Source: Papiliotrema nemorosa | Taxonomy: Eukaryota > Basidiomycota > Tremellomycetes > Tremellales > Rhynchogastremaceae | Direction: 5' to 3' | Assembly (NCBI GenBank): GCA_032158125.1 | Contig: JASKOT010000006.1 | Span: 372,001-436,000 of the forward strand | DNA length: 64,000 nt | Shown: positions 10,475-22,427 of the stretch, in pieces | Numbering within the stretch: the first letter of the stretch is position 1 | Layout: each line of letters opens with the position of its first letter | Notes under the pieces: generated by a model | Told to the model about the DNA's origin: nothing | What the model saw: only the letters and a program-made list of their open reading frames with translations | The model's database searches: none | Translations under genes and position numbers: made by a program

Positions 10475-12322
10475 GGTGGGTGAGTCGTCGATAGAGTCAA
10501 GAAGTCGGTAGGGATAGCCGAGATAAGGTGGTCGTGGCGGTGGATGGCGACACTTGAGGAGGGGGGGTTTCGTCTAGGAATCTATATATGTATTGCCGTG
10601 CGAGGCGTGTGTGTCGTGTATAATGGAAGGCGAGGAGAGTCAAGAGGATGAGAGTGGGACGATGGGAATGAATATGGGATGATCAAGCAAAGGGGGATCA
10701 AGGGGAGGGCGACGGTGGAGGGGGGGAAGGGTGGGACGCAAGGTGGCACGATGTTTTTTGTTCGGGGGGTGGGTTTTGTTGATTTGCCCGTCGATGTTGT
10801 TTTTAGCGCGACGTTGATCTACCTCGGCCGATGTGCTGTTTCAGACTCTCCAATTCCAGCGTGGAACAGAGGATACGCCTTTGGCAGTATGTGTATGAAG
10901 AGAAGCAACAAGGTCGGCCATGCATGGATGGTCTGCTCGCCTTGTTATTGTTGTTTCCCCATCATTCCATCGTACGACCACCCGCCTCGGCCATCCCCTT
11001 GTTGTTTCGCCCCTGAACACCGACCCACCCGTTTCGGATTTCGCCACCCACTTGAGCATGCCTCTCCGCCGCAACTGTTTCAAGGAGACCAAGGCGGATT
11101 TATATCCAAGCATGACCATCGGCTGGCGCCCATTCTTACACTAGGCCTTCTACGAGTACAGCGCGAGAGGCCGCGTCACGTGATGCAAACGATACGAGTA
11201 CCCTGTATTCAGCGTCGGGCGCCGTATTCAAGCGGTTGGCGGGCATTGTGCTGACGAGGCGGTGAGGTGCCCACTACCAGCGCGTATCTCTGATCAATGA
11301 CGAGTTCCCTCAGCATGATTAGCTTCGACGTAGTACAGCTGCCCAAGTGGGAGAGCTATAGCTCAACCCTCGAGAACTTCGCGGGGGAGATGTACATCAA
11401 AGTAAAATCCTAGTTGAGACTCGAGATGCCTCACCAGAGTGTACGTCGAAGCTCGAGTCTTTGACCATGGCCGCATCGAGACTCCTAGATCCTTCGAAAT
11501 CATTCCTGTCTTCTATCCAGATCCCAAAGCAAACTTCGAAATCAAGTCCCACCCCAGCCGATTTATCCCATGGAGCCCATTCAATTAGTCCGTCTGCACC
11601 CGTGCAATGGGAAATCATCATCTTCGAGCGATGGGAAATTACATGGGCCGTGAGCAAGCTGGTTCTACCGTTTATGCTCTACAAGCGAAGTCATGCAGCC
11701 TCGTATGCCACCACCCCCTGGCGCAATACGGCCGGGGTGGTAGTCGGGTCAAATAAAGAAAACACTTGGCTATGATGCCGGGAATAAAGTTGTCGGGTCA
11801 TGCCCCCACTTCACGTCACTTTCCCCACTCTGTGATAGATCCGAACCGATGATTTTCCCATTTAACAAACCTCGTCTCGCTTTGCAGTAGTCTACCTCAC
11901 AACTCGACTTCGCTTGCGATGTTCATCCATACTAGAAGATTTTCGAATAGCTATGCACCATGGGTATCTGTTTCGAAAATTTACTATGGCCAATACGTAC
12001 CCCTGGGGCTCACTGGTCGCAGACGGAGGTCCGATGCTTACTGACCAAAAGACCACCTGTCCCTTCCATAAAACTCCCCTCGCCCCGCTCCATCGTCTCT
12101 TTCACCTTCATATACTCCATACTTCTCTCGCTTGAACCACGTATCACCCCGCAAATTGGTGTCTGACCAATCTTTTTCTGACACACCCAGCCTCGCTAGG
12201 TGTCCTATCCCAAACTTTTTTTTTTCGATTCCCACTTGATCGCATCGCACCACCATCTCGCCATCCGACTTTGATCTTGACCATCTGATCGGTAAATAGA
12301 CTAGGAGGCCTAGACTCGCATC
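10475..12322. other. Divergent intergenic region, 1.85 kb
   Basis: Shared upstream region of ERG3 (minus strand) and the AAAP transporter (plus strand). A G-rich stretch follows ERG3 (10560-10770). The open frames at 10679-11254 and 11461-11775 show no family signature or splice logic and I do not call them genes. A short inverted repeat, ACCACCCC (11710-11717) against GGGGTGGT (11734-11741), and a poly-T stretch near 12220 are visible. Confidence 0.5.
11176..11183. promoter_or_regulatory. TCACGTGA palindrome
   Basis: 8-mer 700 bp upstream of the ERG3 start in the divergent ERG3/AAAP region. Confidence 0.35.
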
Positions 12323-14086
12323 ATGTCGGTCCAACGAGAAGACTACGCTACGGCAGAAGGACAAGACCAGATTGTAGCTGCCATCGATGAGAAGAACACC
12401 TCTCAGCCTCGACCATCCCATGCTGCGGGTGAAGAGGAGAATGGAAGTGTAAACAAACCGGATCAATACGTCGTCACTGATTCTTACGATGTCGACCCCT
12501 TCGCCGCCAACCGGGACACCCACAATGCCGAGGATTATCTCGAATTTAGGACCATGGGCTGGGTAACGGCCGGTGTGGTTGGTACTGCCGAGGTGAGTCC
12601 CACCACGAGCTCGGGTCATGTTGCTGACTAATAGGGTATCGCCTTGGGACTGTTGTCTTACCCTTCCACCTTTGCTCGACTGGGTATGGTCGGGGGTATC
12701 ATTGCTACGATCGGTTTGGCAGTCTTGGCCTACCTCACATGCTGGATCATGGTCGATTTCAAGCTCAAACACATGGGTGTGTTGAACTACGGAGATGCCA
12801 TGGGTGTTGTCTTTGGTAAATGGGGTAAGAGGATCATCGGTACCGGTGTCGTCCTCAAGGTGAGTACACCTCCACTTCCTCTTGGCTACACTGACCCCTA
12901 GTCTATGGGATTGGCTGGATCGCACGTTCTTACCGGTGAAAAGGCGTTGAACACACTCTCCGACAAGGCCATCTGCGGGATATGGTACGGTGTCATCGTC
13001 ACCGTCGCGTCGATCCTCTTGTCGTACAACCGAGAATGGGGCAAGTTGCACGTCCTCTCGGGTCTTTCGGTCATTTGCATCTTGGTCGCATCGATGATCA
13101 CCATGGTCGGTGTGGGAGTCCAGGATGAGTTCGTCTTGACAAAGGGCAAGGCCCCTATTGAGTGGCACGCTTTCCCGCAGAACCCAAATCTGGTCGATAT
13201 CATTGGAGGTATCACCAACATTGTATTCTCTTACGGTGGATCGTTGGCTTGTCTGTGAGTGTAACCGGGGGAGGTGGCGAATCGCTGACAAGACAGTACC
13301 CTTTGCTCTGAGATGCCTCGACCCAACGATTTCAAAAAATCCTTCGTCATGGTTCAAGGCTCTCAAGCGGTCACCTATGTCATTGTCGGGGCCGTCGTCT
13401 ATGCTCTCGGAGGTCAAGTGAGTCTTGCATGCCACCCTCTGCGGCTTATGGGCCTCGCAGCTGGGCCTAGAAGCCACTCGTTGTGGCCACCGCTGACCCC
13501 TCAGTACACTCAATCTCCCGCACTCACCATGACCACCCACACCGTCTCCATCATCGCCTACGCCTTTGCCCTCGTCACTATCATGGTTTCTGGTATCCTG
13601 GGAACCAACATTGGCGCCAAATACCTCTACATGACCTGGCTACGAAACTCCCCTCTCCTCACTTCCAAAGGCACCCGGGCCTGGCTCGCCTGGATGGGCA
13701 TGATCTCCCTCATGTGGATTGTCGGCTTCATCGTCTCCCAGCTCATACCTTTCTTCAATGAGCTCCTCACAGTCATCTCGTCGCTCTTCTCTGTGTGGTT
13801 TATCTATGGCTACGTGGGATTCATGTGGTTCTACGACGTCCACCCTTGGTTTGCAAGGTATGCCGGCGATACCGAGCCTCGAGCGATCAACACCGTCTGG
13901 AAGAAGATTCTGATGGGCGTTTCCATCTTCTCTGTGAGTCGTAGCATATCTGGTTTGGTGGGAATGGCTGACGGGGCTCAGATCATCCTCTCCATCGCGA
14001 TCACTCCACTAGGATTGTATTCCGCTGCGGAAGGTATCAAGAAGGGATACTCGCAAGGAACTTACAAGCACCCCTTCTCTTGCTAG
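12323..14086 (+). CDS. AAAP-family amino-acid transporter (Mtr-like)
   Basis: Amino acid/auxin permease family member, probably a plasma-membrane neutral amino-acid permease like Neurospora Mtr. Exons 12323-12592, 12635-12859, 12902-13254, 13297-13417, 13505-13933 and 13982-14086 join in phase to 500 residues. The N-terminal 85 residues are polar and cytosolic. The first helix region reads GIALGLLSYPSTFARLG, followed by about ten more hydrophobic spans; FSYGGSLACLTLCSEMPRP is the conserved mid-protein Aa_trans stretch. Every internal donor is GTGAG and each acceptor has a CTGAC-type branch site. Substrate range cannot be read from sequence. Confidence 0.85.
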
Positions 14087-14682
14087 ATTTGCACCATGGG
14101 AAGCTCGATGTGTGTCTCCGGGCATCATCAGTGCGTGGGTGAGAACCTAGAGCTCCGGTCGAGGAGGAATCTTAATACGGACAAGGTGGGAAGGGGAGGA
14201 AAAGAGAGGAAACGCTCTACGACAATTTGTACGCCTAATGACATCGATAGCTACAACCTAGATACGATCTATAGTCGATGTATAAGCATATAGGGTGAAT
14301 CGACAGGCTTCTAGAAGCAGATTGAGTGATGTATCGTCCAATGCCACTGAGGGGAGGTGAGGAGGGAGAGTTGATGAAGGTGTCGAGTGATGTGCCACAT
14401 TTCAAGGGGCAGGTTTTTCATCTTGCACAATGGCTCGCCGTCAATGGGAACACCTCGCTGGACAGGTCAGACATTCTATACAGTCGATGAGACCCAAGCA
14501 TGGCTGTCCCTCAGCTTTCACAGTGTGTAAAGTGTTACGGGACAGATCGCTCTCCTGATTTGGATTCAAGAACGAACGACACTCTCTACTCATGATGGAC
14601 CCGCAACTCCATCTCGAGCTGGATGACCTGAGACTCCCTCACATCGAATGCATACAAGACAGATCCATTGCACTACACTGAT
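14087..14682. other. Convergent intergenic region
   Basis: 3' flanks of the AAAP transporter and the charged hypothetical gene. No gene or repeat seen. Confidence 0.5.
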
Positions 14683-15879
14683 CTACCTGGGCGTATTGAC
14701 TACCCAGCTAGGGGCCGCTTTACTCTTTCTCGCGCTCTTCTTCTCCTTCTTGCCTTGCGTACCACCATTGACCGGAGTCGCAGGCGTTTCAGTCATTTCT
14801 TGACTCAACATTGATTTTCTCTTTGATTTACTCTTCTTCTTCCCTTCCGTGCCCTCCTCATCCTCTACAGCCTCGCCAGGCGCAGATGGCGTGGTAGGTG
14901 TAGCGGGCAGGGCGAAGTCGTTTGGTGTGGATGGGGCCTCCTCCTGAGTATGATTCGATTTCCGCCGCTTGATCTTGGTGGCCTTCTTCTCCTTTATTGG
15001 CGAGAGGGGAGTCAAAGTCGTCAGGTCCTCTATCGCATTCTGTTCCGCATCGGTATCTCCCATCCCATCCTCGCCATCTACCCCAGCCGCGGCCGCAGTG
15101 GTATCCGTACTTGACCCAGGCACCTCCGAGCCTTGTTGTGGCATGTCCTTCTTCTTTCTCTGTTTTTTCTCCTTCATCGCACTCGCCGAAGGTTCCTCCG
15201 AGACGGCCGACTTTTTTGGTGTTTTAGACGACTGTTGCTTGAATTTCCCCCTCGGCGTGACAGACTGTCCATCTAGTTCGGCCCCGTTGGTGTCTGCCGA
15301 ATCCGGCTCACCCTTCTTGCTCTTCTTCTTTCGCTTCACTGGGCTGCCATTGGGTTTCGCAATATGGCCATCCACCTTCGGCGGGGAGATCATCCCGAAC
15401 GGATCCACCGGAGACGACGATCTCAACTCGTCCACTTCCATCTCCACATCCTCTTCCCAAATACCGACATCAGGCGAATCAGGCGGAAGAGTAGACGAAT
15501 CTCTCCATTTCATCTTGCTCTTTCCACCTGCCACCGTCCCATCTTGGTATATAGAAGAAGAAGTGGCGCAAGTCGAATGATTCGAGGGAGATTGAAGAGG
15601 GATCAAGTGGACTTTGGATATTCCTTCAACGGGGTTCCAAGGTGGATGTATCAACTCTTTATGCAGCGTATCACTCTTTCTCCCATTACGCCTCTTGATA
15701 GTAGGCGTTACGTCGCTGCTATCGGTGATGCGCGACGTGCGGGATTTGTGGGCTGAGGAAGGGTCGGACGTGGGGTTGAGGTTGGAAGGGGAAGAAGGGT
15801 CGAGAGTCAGGACCGACTGGTAGTATGCCCTGATGACATCCAGCTCCGACACGTTGGGAGAGGCAGTATGGATGGCCAT
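14683..15879 (-). CDS. Hypothetical Lys/Ser/Pro-rich nuclear-type protein
   Basis: Not recognised. A single uninterrupted 398-residue frame. The N-terminal 25 residues (SELDVIRAYYQSVLTL) can form a helix. The rest is low complexity with clusters of basic residues that look like nuclear localisation signals (VKRKKKSKKG, EKKQRKKK, TKIKRRKS, GKKKSKSKRKS), alternating with Ser/Thr-Pro sites such as LTPLSPIKEKK. This pattern fits a disordered nuclear or nucleolar protein, but no domain supports a function. The lack of introns is unusual beside its neighbours. Confidence 0.7.
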   Translation of the reverse strand: MAIHTASPNVSELDVIRAYYQSVLTLDPSSPSNLNPTSDPSSAHKSRTSRITDSSDVTPTIKRRNGRKSDTLHKELIHPPWNPVEGISKVHLIPLQSPSNHSTCATSSSIYQDGTVAGGKSKMKWRDSSTLPPDSPDVGIWEEDVEMEVDELRSSSPVDPFGMISPPKVDGHIAKPNGSPVKRKKKSKKGEPDSADTNGAELDGQSVTPRGKFKQQSSKTPKKSAVSEEPSASAMKEKKQRKKKDMPQQGSEVPGSSTDTTAAAAGVDGEDGMGDTDAEQNAIEDLTTLTPLSPIKEKKATKIKRRKSNHTQEEAPSTPNDFALPATPTTPSAPGEAVEDEEGTEGKKKSKSKRKSMLSQEMTETPATPVNGGTQGKKEKKSARKSKAAPSWVVNTPR

Positions 15880-16144
15880 GTCAAGCGCTCACACGCGTGG
15901 TCGATGTTTGTAGGGTCCAGGCGCAAGATGCACAGGGAACAAAGGTTTAACGATGGGTTGACAAGGTCCAGTGTTCGTTCATGTTGTCAACAATTCGCGT
16001 TTGACTTCGCGTCTCAGAGTGGCATCATCCAAGCCACCCTGGGCATCTGCACTTGTGAAACGGATAGGGTCACTTCTTGGAGCCCTCATGTACACATCAA
16101 ATCGCTTGTCAAGCACATAATGATGCATGCCACGGGGGACGCGA

Positions 16145-17823
16145 CTACCTCATGGCGGGACTACCTATCCTAGGGCTCATCCCTGGACTCCCACTCTGCG
16201 GTCGCCTTATGCTCGACCTCTTGAACACCCCTCCAGAGCCAGCAGCTTGCGCAGATTTGGCTTTCGCGGCATTCGCTATCAGGCCCGATATCATTCCATT
16301 GCTAGACAAGTCAGTACACCCACCCCCCACTGACCTTTGGCTCAGTCACTTACTATGTAGCAGAGTCTTGTGTTTGAGCATCTTTGTATTGTAAATTCCA
16401 GGCTAACAAGGCGGAGGCTTGAGCAGAAGTCTGCACAAGATCCTCTTGCATCGCTTTCAGCCTTTCCAAGCTGATCAAAGAGAGTTGGTCTGGCAGTCAA
16501 CCCGCGCCCAATCTGTCCTCGGATTTCCGAGAGAAATGCTCACCTTCCTCGAGACCACACAGATCCTCTGCCTTGGTCAGGTCAAAGATGGGTCTATCGC
16601 CCAATCCATACTTCTTCCTATTGTCTCCATTGGAGACTGCCGATACGGGAACACTTTGCGACTGATAGCCCAGCCCATCGGCACGACCTTTACCCTTGTC
16701 CAGGCCTGAGGACCTGTAAGAGTCTGTCGACGACCTCTTTGCATTCGAAGAAGATGCAGAGGGATTAGTGACAATCCGCAAAGGTGGTAAAGCTGATATT
16801 CGGTGCGAGTCGACCTAGTCGTCAGCGTATTTACACGCAACTAGCTTAGACTCACCTCGTCGAGGTTGACGGGGACACCCATCGATATAAGATGCTCCCT
16901 TCTCGTCCTTGATCTTGTCCAGTCGAGAGTTTTGAGCATCGGGGGGGTAGTCAACTGAGCATACGCTTCTCGACTACATCATGAGCCCCGCATATCTCCA
17001 TAGCCATACAGCGTCGGCAGGAGCGAGAGAGAGACCCACCTAGATTCCGCGGACATGATTTGTGACAGACCACCAACCTGTCTAGGAGGTTCCGATGTCA
17101 ACATTCCCGCATCCGGTACAAGGAGTGGTTCCAATAGATTTGTCAACTGCTCGATCAGGTCCGGAGCTGGGGGTATGGGGCGTAAATTCAAAGCGTTCTG
17201 GGCCGTCAGCGATCATGTCGCAATGTCCAGAGTGTAGTACCATGCCACATGACTGGTGAGAGCACCCAGGATTTTGAAAGCGCATAATCACTCACCCAAC
17301 GCATGGTCTCTGGCTCCTGAACAACAATCCTCTCCTCCACCATGGCCGGCTCGACGCTCTCCTCAAAATCGCCCTCTTCGAAATCCCCAAAGTCTCCAAA
17401 TCCCTCATCTTCCCCTCCCGGCTCTCCCAAAGACATGGGAGGGACAGAAGGACCCGCTTCTGCCTCTTCTCCAAAATCGTCAAAGTCGTCAAAAACCTCA
17501 TTCTCGTCCACCCCTTCTTCCGTTGAGGGTTGTGGGAGGTCCGTTGGGTTTGGCGGTACCTCATCAGACTCGACATCTTCGTCATGTGGGAGTTCGGTAG
17601 ACTCTGATTGACTTGGAACGATCGGGGTCTCTTCGAATTGGGAGGAGTGAGGTGCTGGACCCGAGGGTGAACGGGTAGACGAAGGGGAGGTGGGTGTGGA
17701 TGACCCGGCTCGAGGCGGTTTTGTCGAAGGTGATGAACTTGTCGGTTTAGTGGATGCTTTTTGGGCCGTTGGTGTAGAAGGTCTGGAGGTGGAAGGGGCG
17801 TCAGCCCATGGATCGCCCTCCAT
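16145..17823 (-). CDS. DFGDF-motif protein, possible clathrin/AP-1 accessory factor (Laa2-like)
   Basis: Exons 17823-17296, 17197-17040, 16973-16856, 16814-16544, 16489-16354 and 16301-16145 join in phase to 455 residues. The first half is Ser/Thr/Pro-rich with repeated acidic-phenylalanine motifs (FDDFDDFGEEA, EGFGDFGDFEEGDFEE), as found in proteins that bind clathrin adaptors. Later come RWNALNLRPIPPAPDLIEQL, SRTRREHLISMGVPVNLDE and a C-terminal helix QLSLISLERLKAMQEDL followed by ATYNGMISGLIANAAKAK. These ordered blocks resemble the fungal Laa2-like (DUF5102) architecture, which I recall but could not search. Role in Golgi-endosome sorting is inferred. Confidence 0.6.
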
Positions 17824-18074
17824 CTTGTCGTGTGTATCAGACCAAGAAGAGATGGGACGAGATGGTGGATGGCTTGAGAGAGGTGAAACGTCAAAGTGTT
17901 AAAGACGCTGATGATTTAGTTTCATTACGCGCGTCGAGGCCAGTGACGCCAACGCTTTAGGACACAGAGATATCGTTCATACATGGAGAGGGCGGAGAGC
18001 TATTTAAAAAAACAAGGAAGTACATAACGTGTCTACAATGAAAGCTGGGCAGAGTAAAGCTCTGAGAATCGTAG

Positions 18075-19062
18075 TTAAGCCTTCTCGACAAGAGGGGCAG
18101 TCTCTCCCTCGGCGTAACTGGGCAAAACCTCCTCGTTCTCATTCTCCGAGCCGTCGAGGGCGATAGGTCCAGCCTTGGCTGCCTTTCTAGCAGCTCTTCG
18201 GGTCTTTCGTGCGGCTCGTCGTTCGGCACAAGTAGATTTCCCACCTCGGATTCGTCGGACAGTGAGGAAGATGACGGCGAAGACGAAGTGGATGAGAGAA
18301 CCGAGACCTGCCCCAAGGACAAACATCACGGCGATACCTTCAGTGGGAGTAAGGCTTCGGAGTGCTTTGCCGAGTCTGATTGTCAGCTTTTCCTCGAAGA
18401 CTGCGAGGCGGCGGGCAACTGACCGACATGTGAAGCTCTTGGGCTGACGATCGCCTCTGTAACCGTGATGTCCATGATGATGATGTTTCTTCACTCCACC
18501 TTTCCCTTCAAGACTCTTCCAATCTCCGTGGTGTCGGTGCTTCTCCTCCACATGATGGTCAAACTCGCCATTCTCATCCATCACGGGAAGAATCCTCACC
18601 GATCCTCCTTGAAGGATCGGCACCACTCGATCTTCCGCAGAATGGATCATCTCCTCGACCCGATGTTTCCAGCCATCCATCATTCGGTGCATCTCTTCTT
18701 CATCCTTGAGAGCCGAGACGACTTGCCATTTCTCATCGTCCCTGTTGACTTCATGGCGGAAATGCTCGCCGCCACCGAGGCCGAGTCGATCAAGCAAAGA
18801 GGCAAAAGACTTGGGAGCAGGACTTGGAGGGGCAGGTCGCTTGCCGTGACATGGTGCGATGGGTCGGACAGGCTGGAATCGAGCCTCTTCAGGATGGATC
18901 TGATGAGCGGGGAGAAAATCGGCGGGAGGTGCTTCTGTGAAGGTGATGATTCGTATGGGAACCGCCGAGGCTGTTGCCGCTGTGGAGCGTCAACAAGGAG
19001 TCTGAGGGGTCACAGCCATTGAACTCACCTAGCGCGGACAGTAGACCGAGTGTGATCTTCAT
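18075..19062 (-). CDS. Single-pass membrane protein with signal peptide, unknown function
   Basis: Exons 19062-19029, 18979-18424 and 18375-18075 give 296 residues. Signal peptide MKITLGLLSALATASA is created only when the first intron is removed. The lumenal or extracellular part contains a His-rich segment (HHVEEKHRHHGDW, KKHHHHGHHGYRGD) that might bind metal. One transmembrane helix (IAVMFVLGAGLGSLIHFVFAV) is followed by a strongly basic stretch (ERRAARKTRRAARKAAKA) and an acidic tail with LPSYAEGETAPLV. Intron 18376-18423 is 48 nt, a multiple of three without a stop. Divergent from the cyclophilin gene with a 230-bp shared promoter. Not recognised as a named family. Confidence 0.75.
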
Positions 19063-19212
19063 GGTGGGTATTTTGTGTGCTCTTTGACCTTTCAATGGAT
19101 ACTCGAGGTGGGACAGGTAATGGACAAGCGTGAAAGGATTGTGTTGGAAGGTTCCAGACTGGAGCATGGCCGAGGGGGGTGCAGGTCGGGTGGCGAGGGT
19201 GACTCATCGGTG

Positions 19213-19220
19213 TCACGTGA
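19213..19220. promoter_or_regulatory. TCACGTGA palindrome in a bidirectional promoter
   Basis: Lies between the divergent starts at 19062 and 19293, 73 bp from the cyclophilin ATG. Confidence 0.45.
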
Positions 19221-19292
19221 CAATGACCGGCGTCCAGGTTGAACCACAGCGGTCAGTCCAAGTCTTTGGCCTGTATTCATATCCACCTCGAC

Positions 19293-20834
19293 ATGTCGGT
19301 CATGCTAGAGACGTCCCTTGGGGACTTGGTCATCGATCTAGAGGTGGAAAGGTGTCCTCGGACTTGCGAAAATTTCCTCAAATTGTGCAAAATCAAGTAT
19401 TACGCCCTCAACGCATTCTTCAATGGTCAGTGGTTCTTTATCAATACTTCACCCGCTCATGTCCAGTATCCAAGGACTTTATCGCCCAAACGGGAGACCC
19501 GACAGCCACTGGAACAGGTGGAGAGTCTCTCCAATCGTATCTTCACTCTATATCACAATCTTCAGACCGTTCACCTGGCCGATACTTCCCTCCTGAAATC
19601 ACCAACAAGCTAAAGCATGTATCGAAAGGGACGGTATCTATGGCTGTCTCCCCCACCGATCCTCCCGGATGTGGGTCTCAATTCTTCATTACCCTAGCGG
19701 ATAAGATTGAGTATCTCGATGGGAAACATGCGGTGTTTGGACATATTGTAGAAGGGTTCGATACGCTGGACAAGATCAACGATGCGTATCTCGATAAAGA
19801 CGGTCGACCATTACAAGATATACGTATACGACACGTAGAAATCCTAGGTCAGCTTCCGTGAATTCCTCCAACTCCGAGCTGACTTGCAGATGACCCATTC
19901 CCTGATCCGCCAAATCTCATCGACATTCCCCCTTCACCTATCAAAGCTCCCGATAGTCTCAACACCCAGATTGTCCGAATCTCAGACGAAGAGAACCCAT
20001 TAGAGGAGATCCCGGAAGAGCAAGCCGAGGCACTCCGACGTCAGACTGCAGCTGCTTCTTCAGCTTTGACCTTGGAAATGATAGGTGATATCCCTTTTGC
20101 GGCTGTCCGACCTCCCGAAAACATCTTGTTCGTGTGCAAATTGAACCCGGTGACGCAGGATGAGGATTTGGAGTTGATCTTTTCGAGATTTGGCAAGATA
20201 TTGAGCTGTGAGATTGTACGGGACAGGAAGTCGGGGGATAGTTTGCAATACGCCTTTATCGAGTTCGACGAGCAGTCTTCTGCAGAGCAGGTGAGTCGAT
20301 CGCGGTTTGTGCAGGACCAGAGCTCACCAACAGGCATACTTCAAGATGCAAAACGTCTTGGTGGATGATCGACGTATATGGGTTGATTTCTCGCAATCCG
20401 TCGCGAAAATGAACATCTCGCAAGTCACATCACGAGGTGGTAGGGGTCGAGGTGGAGGCAGAGGCGGAAGAGGTCAATTCGGCGCAGGAGGAGGACGAGG
20501 AGGACCAGGTCGTGACAATGGGTATGGTGGTAATGGCGCGTCGAGAGAAGAGCGGTATTCCCATGATGCAGGACGAGGTGATGGGTATGGAATGGTGTTT
20601 GATGGTGGACATTCCAGCTCGAAAAGGGAGAGAAGTCGAAGTCCGAGACGGAGGGACCGAAGCCGGAGCAGGGATAGGAGGGACAGAGATGATAGGAAGG
20701 ATAGAGACGACAGGCGGGATCGTGAAGGTCGCGATGACAGGGACAGAGATAGACATCGACATCGGGATGATTACCGCGATAGGGAGAGAGATAGGTATAG
20801 GGACGACAGGGATAGAGACAGAAAAAGGTACTAG
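19293..20834 (+). CDS. CYP6: Cyclophilin-RRM peptidyl-prolyl isomerase (PPIL4/Cyp6-like)
   Basis: Nuclear, spliceosome-associated cyclophilin of the PPIL4 type. Exons 19293-19425, 19467-19847, 19890-20290 and 20334-20834 join in phase to 471 residues. Cyclophilin domain residues 1-171, starting [16 protein letters not shown], with [37 protein letters not shown] and [15 protein letters not shown] follows at about 248-330 with RNP2 ILFVCKL and RNP1-like YAFIEF. The tail is RGG-rich, then a long Arg/Asp/Ser repeat ([20 protein letters not shown]) typical of splicing factors. The symbol follows the name used for this fungal type and is not proven orthology. Confidence 0.88.
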
Positions 20835-20979
20835 CTACAGTGAAGCCAGTATAGTGAAAGCATATGCGAGACGATTGCATTATACGTTCGTCCAGTCTAC
20901 CGATACAGGCATTCGAACGGGCGTCACTATTGTATACAGCATTCCTCGGGATCATCCGGGAAGATGACGAACTCCAGCC

Positions 20980-21962
20980 CTATTGACCCTTGAGCTCCTC
21001 GATGATCTCGCTCGCCTCGCTCTTCCCCATGTTCTCCTTGTCGCTCACCGCCTTGCCAGCCTTCTTCTCCAAGACTGCAACGAATCCTTTCTGCTTCTCC
21101 GTCGCGGGCTCGTCTCCGGTCGCCCAATTCTCGGGATGATCGAGGTGTTTGCCGTCTCCTGGCACAGTATCTCCCTTGGACACCGTGGCACCGCTGATGG
21201 ATGAAGCATCGTTTGACGCCTTGTTGTCCTTGTCACCATCGGCGGTGTCAGTCTTTGCTTTCTTTGCAACTCGAGCTACGTCCGCATTCTGCTCATCCTT
21301 GTCATCATCCTTCGCGGCCTCCTTACCGTTCTCCTTGCCATCTTCCTTCCTCTGCTCATTGGGTTTCATATCCTCGTCTATTTTGTCGTCCGTAGGTTCC
21401 TCCTCCTCCTTCTCGTCGTCCGCAATCGTTCCCTCAACCCCATCGAGTTCTTCCTTCGGCTTGGAGGGAGATTTTCGCCTAACACTAGTGCTCGCTTCGT
21501 CATCGGCATCCATGGCAACGTCGGTCTCCTCTGCAGGTGTGTCTTCCTCCGATGCTTTGTCGTCAGAAGAGGGGTTCTTTCGCTTTTTGGAAGGTGGAGA
21601 AGGGGGTGCTTCAGCGTCGTTTTCCTTGGATTCTTTGGCTCCGTTGAGCTTCTTCGGTTCCTCCTTGGCATCCTACATCGTCAGCATGACGACAAGAGCA
21701 AAACCGATGGCTGAGGGAATGAGCGCACCTTATCTTCGAGGGGTTTCCCATTCTTGAGATGATCGATCACCGCACTGGCTTCAGATTTCCCCATATGGTC
21801 TATATCCAATCCTTCAGCTGGGAGAAGTTCCGCATGATCATGCGCGAGGACATCGACGAACCCCTTCTGTTTGGCTGTAGCGGGCTCACCACCTGTAGCC
21901 CAGTTCTCGGGGTGGTCTAGGTGGTTTTTCGGAAGAGGAGGAAGGTCGGCAGGGTTGGACAT
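20980..21962 (-). CDS. Tandem DUF3072-like protein with acidic linker
   Basis: Exons 21962-21729 and 21672-20980 give 308 residues. Two copies of a short module, one at each end: LDHPENWATGGEPATAKQKG with MGKSEASAVIDHLK near the N-terminus, and LDHPENWATGDEPATEKQKG with MGKSEASEIIEELK at the C-terminus. This matches the DUF3072 pattern as I recall it. The roughly 170-residue linker is Lys/Glu/Asp-rich with an NLS-like PPSKKRKNP and is probably disordered and nuclear. Function unknown. The start at 21962 (MSNPADLPPLPKN) is preferred; an upstream in-frame ATG at 22013 is possible. Confidence 0.75.
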
Positions 21963-22244
21963 GCTGGGGAGATCGTATCGGGAATCAGGTCGAGGGTATG
22001 TGCGGGGAGTCAATCTTGCCTAAGTGGATGAAGGTAAGATGAGCTGGAGAGGGTTGTGTATCCTGCACTTCGCTGTGATGGAGGTGAGAGAGGAGGATGA
22101 AGAGGGGGATGAAGAGGAAGAAGGAATGGGTTGAATGTCGCCCTTATATACACTCTGCCGAGGAAGATCGCGAGGGGGAAAGAAAGACGTCACGACTCCT
22201 CCGATGAGGGTGGTCGAGTCAACCCCCGGCGAACCCATTCAATA

Positions 22245-22252
22245 TCACGTGA
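22245..22252. promoter_or_regulatory. TCACGTGA palindrome
   Basis: 8-mer about 280 bp upstream of the DUF3072-like gene start. Confidence 0.4.
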
Positions 22253-22427
22253 CACAGCTTTCAACTCCGACGTAGTCATCCCGGATCTTGTATGCATAGG
22301 TTCACATATAGGCAGTTGAGATTATCAGCAGCGATTTTCCTATAAATATATAAAAGCAGTCGACATATAGCTGAAGAAAGTGAGTTTGTTGGCCATTTGT
22401 GTCGAGAATCAGACTTTCTACTTTTCC

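Noticed and set aside
10679..11254. Open frame of 191 codons in the ERG3/AAAP gap
   Set aside because: Lies in G-rich leader sequence, no domain, no splice partner and Trp/Cys-rich composition unlike nearby proteins.
11710..11741. 8-bp inverted repeat ACCACCCC/GGGGTGGT
   Set aside because: Short, G/C-rich and isolated; not convincing as a terminator or mobile-element end.
11461..11775. Open frame of 104 codons
   Set aside because: No recognisable motif and no conserved-looking start context; probably chance.
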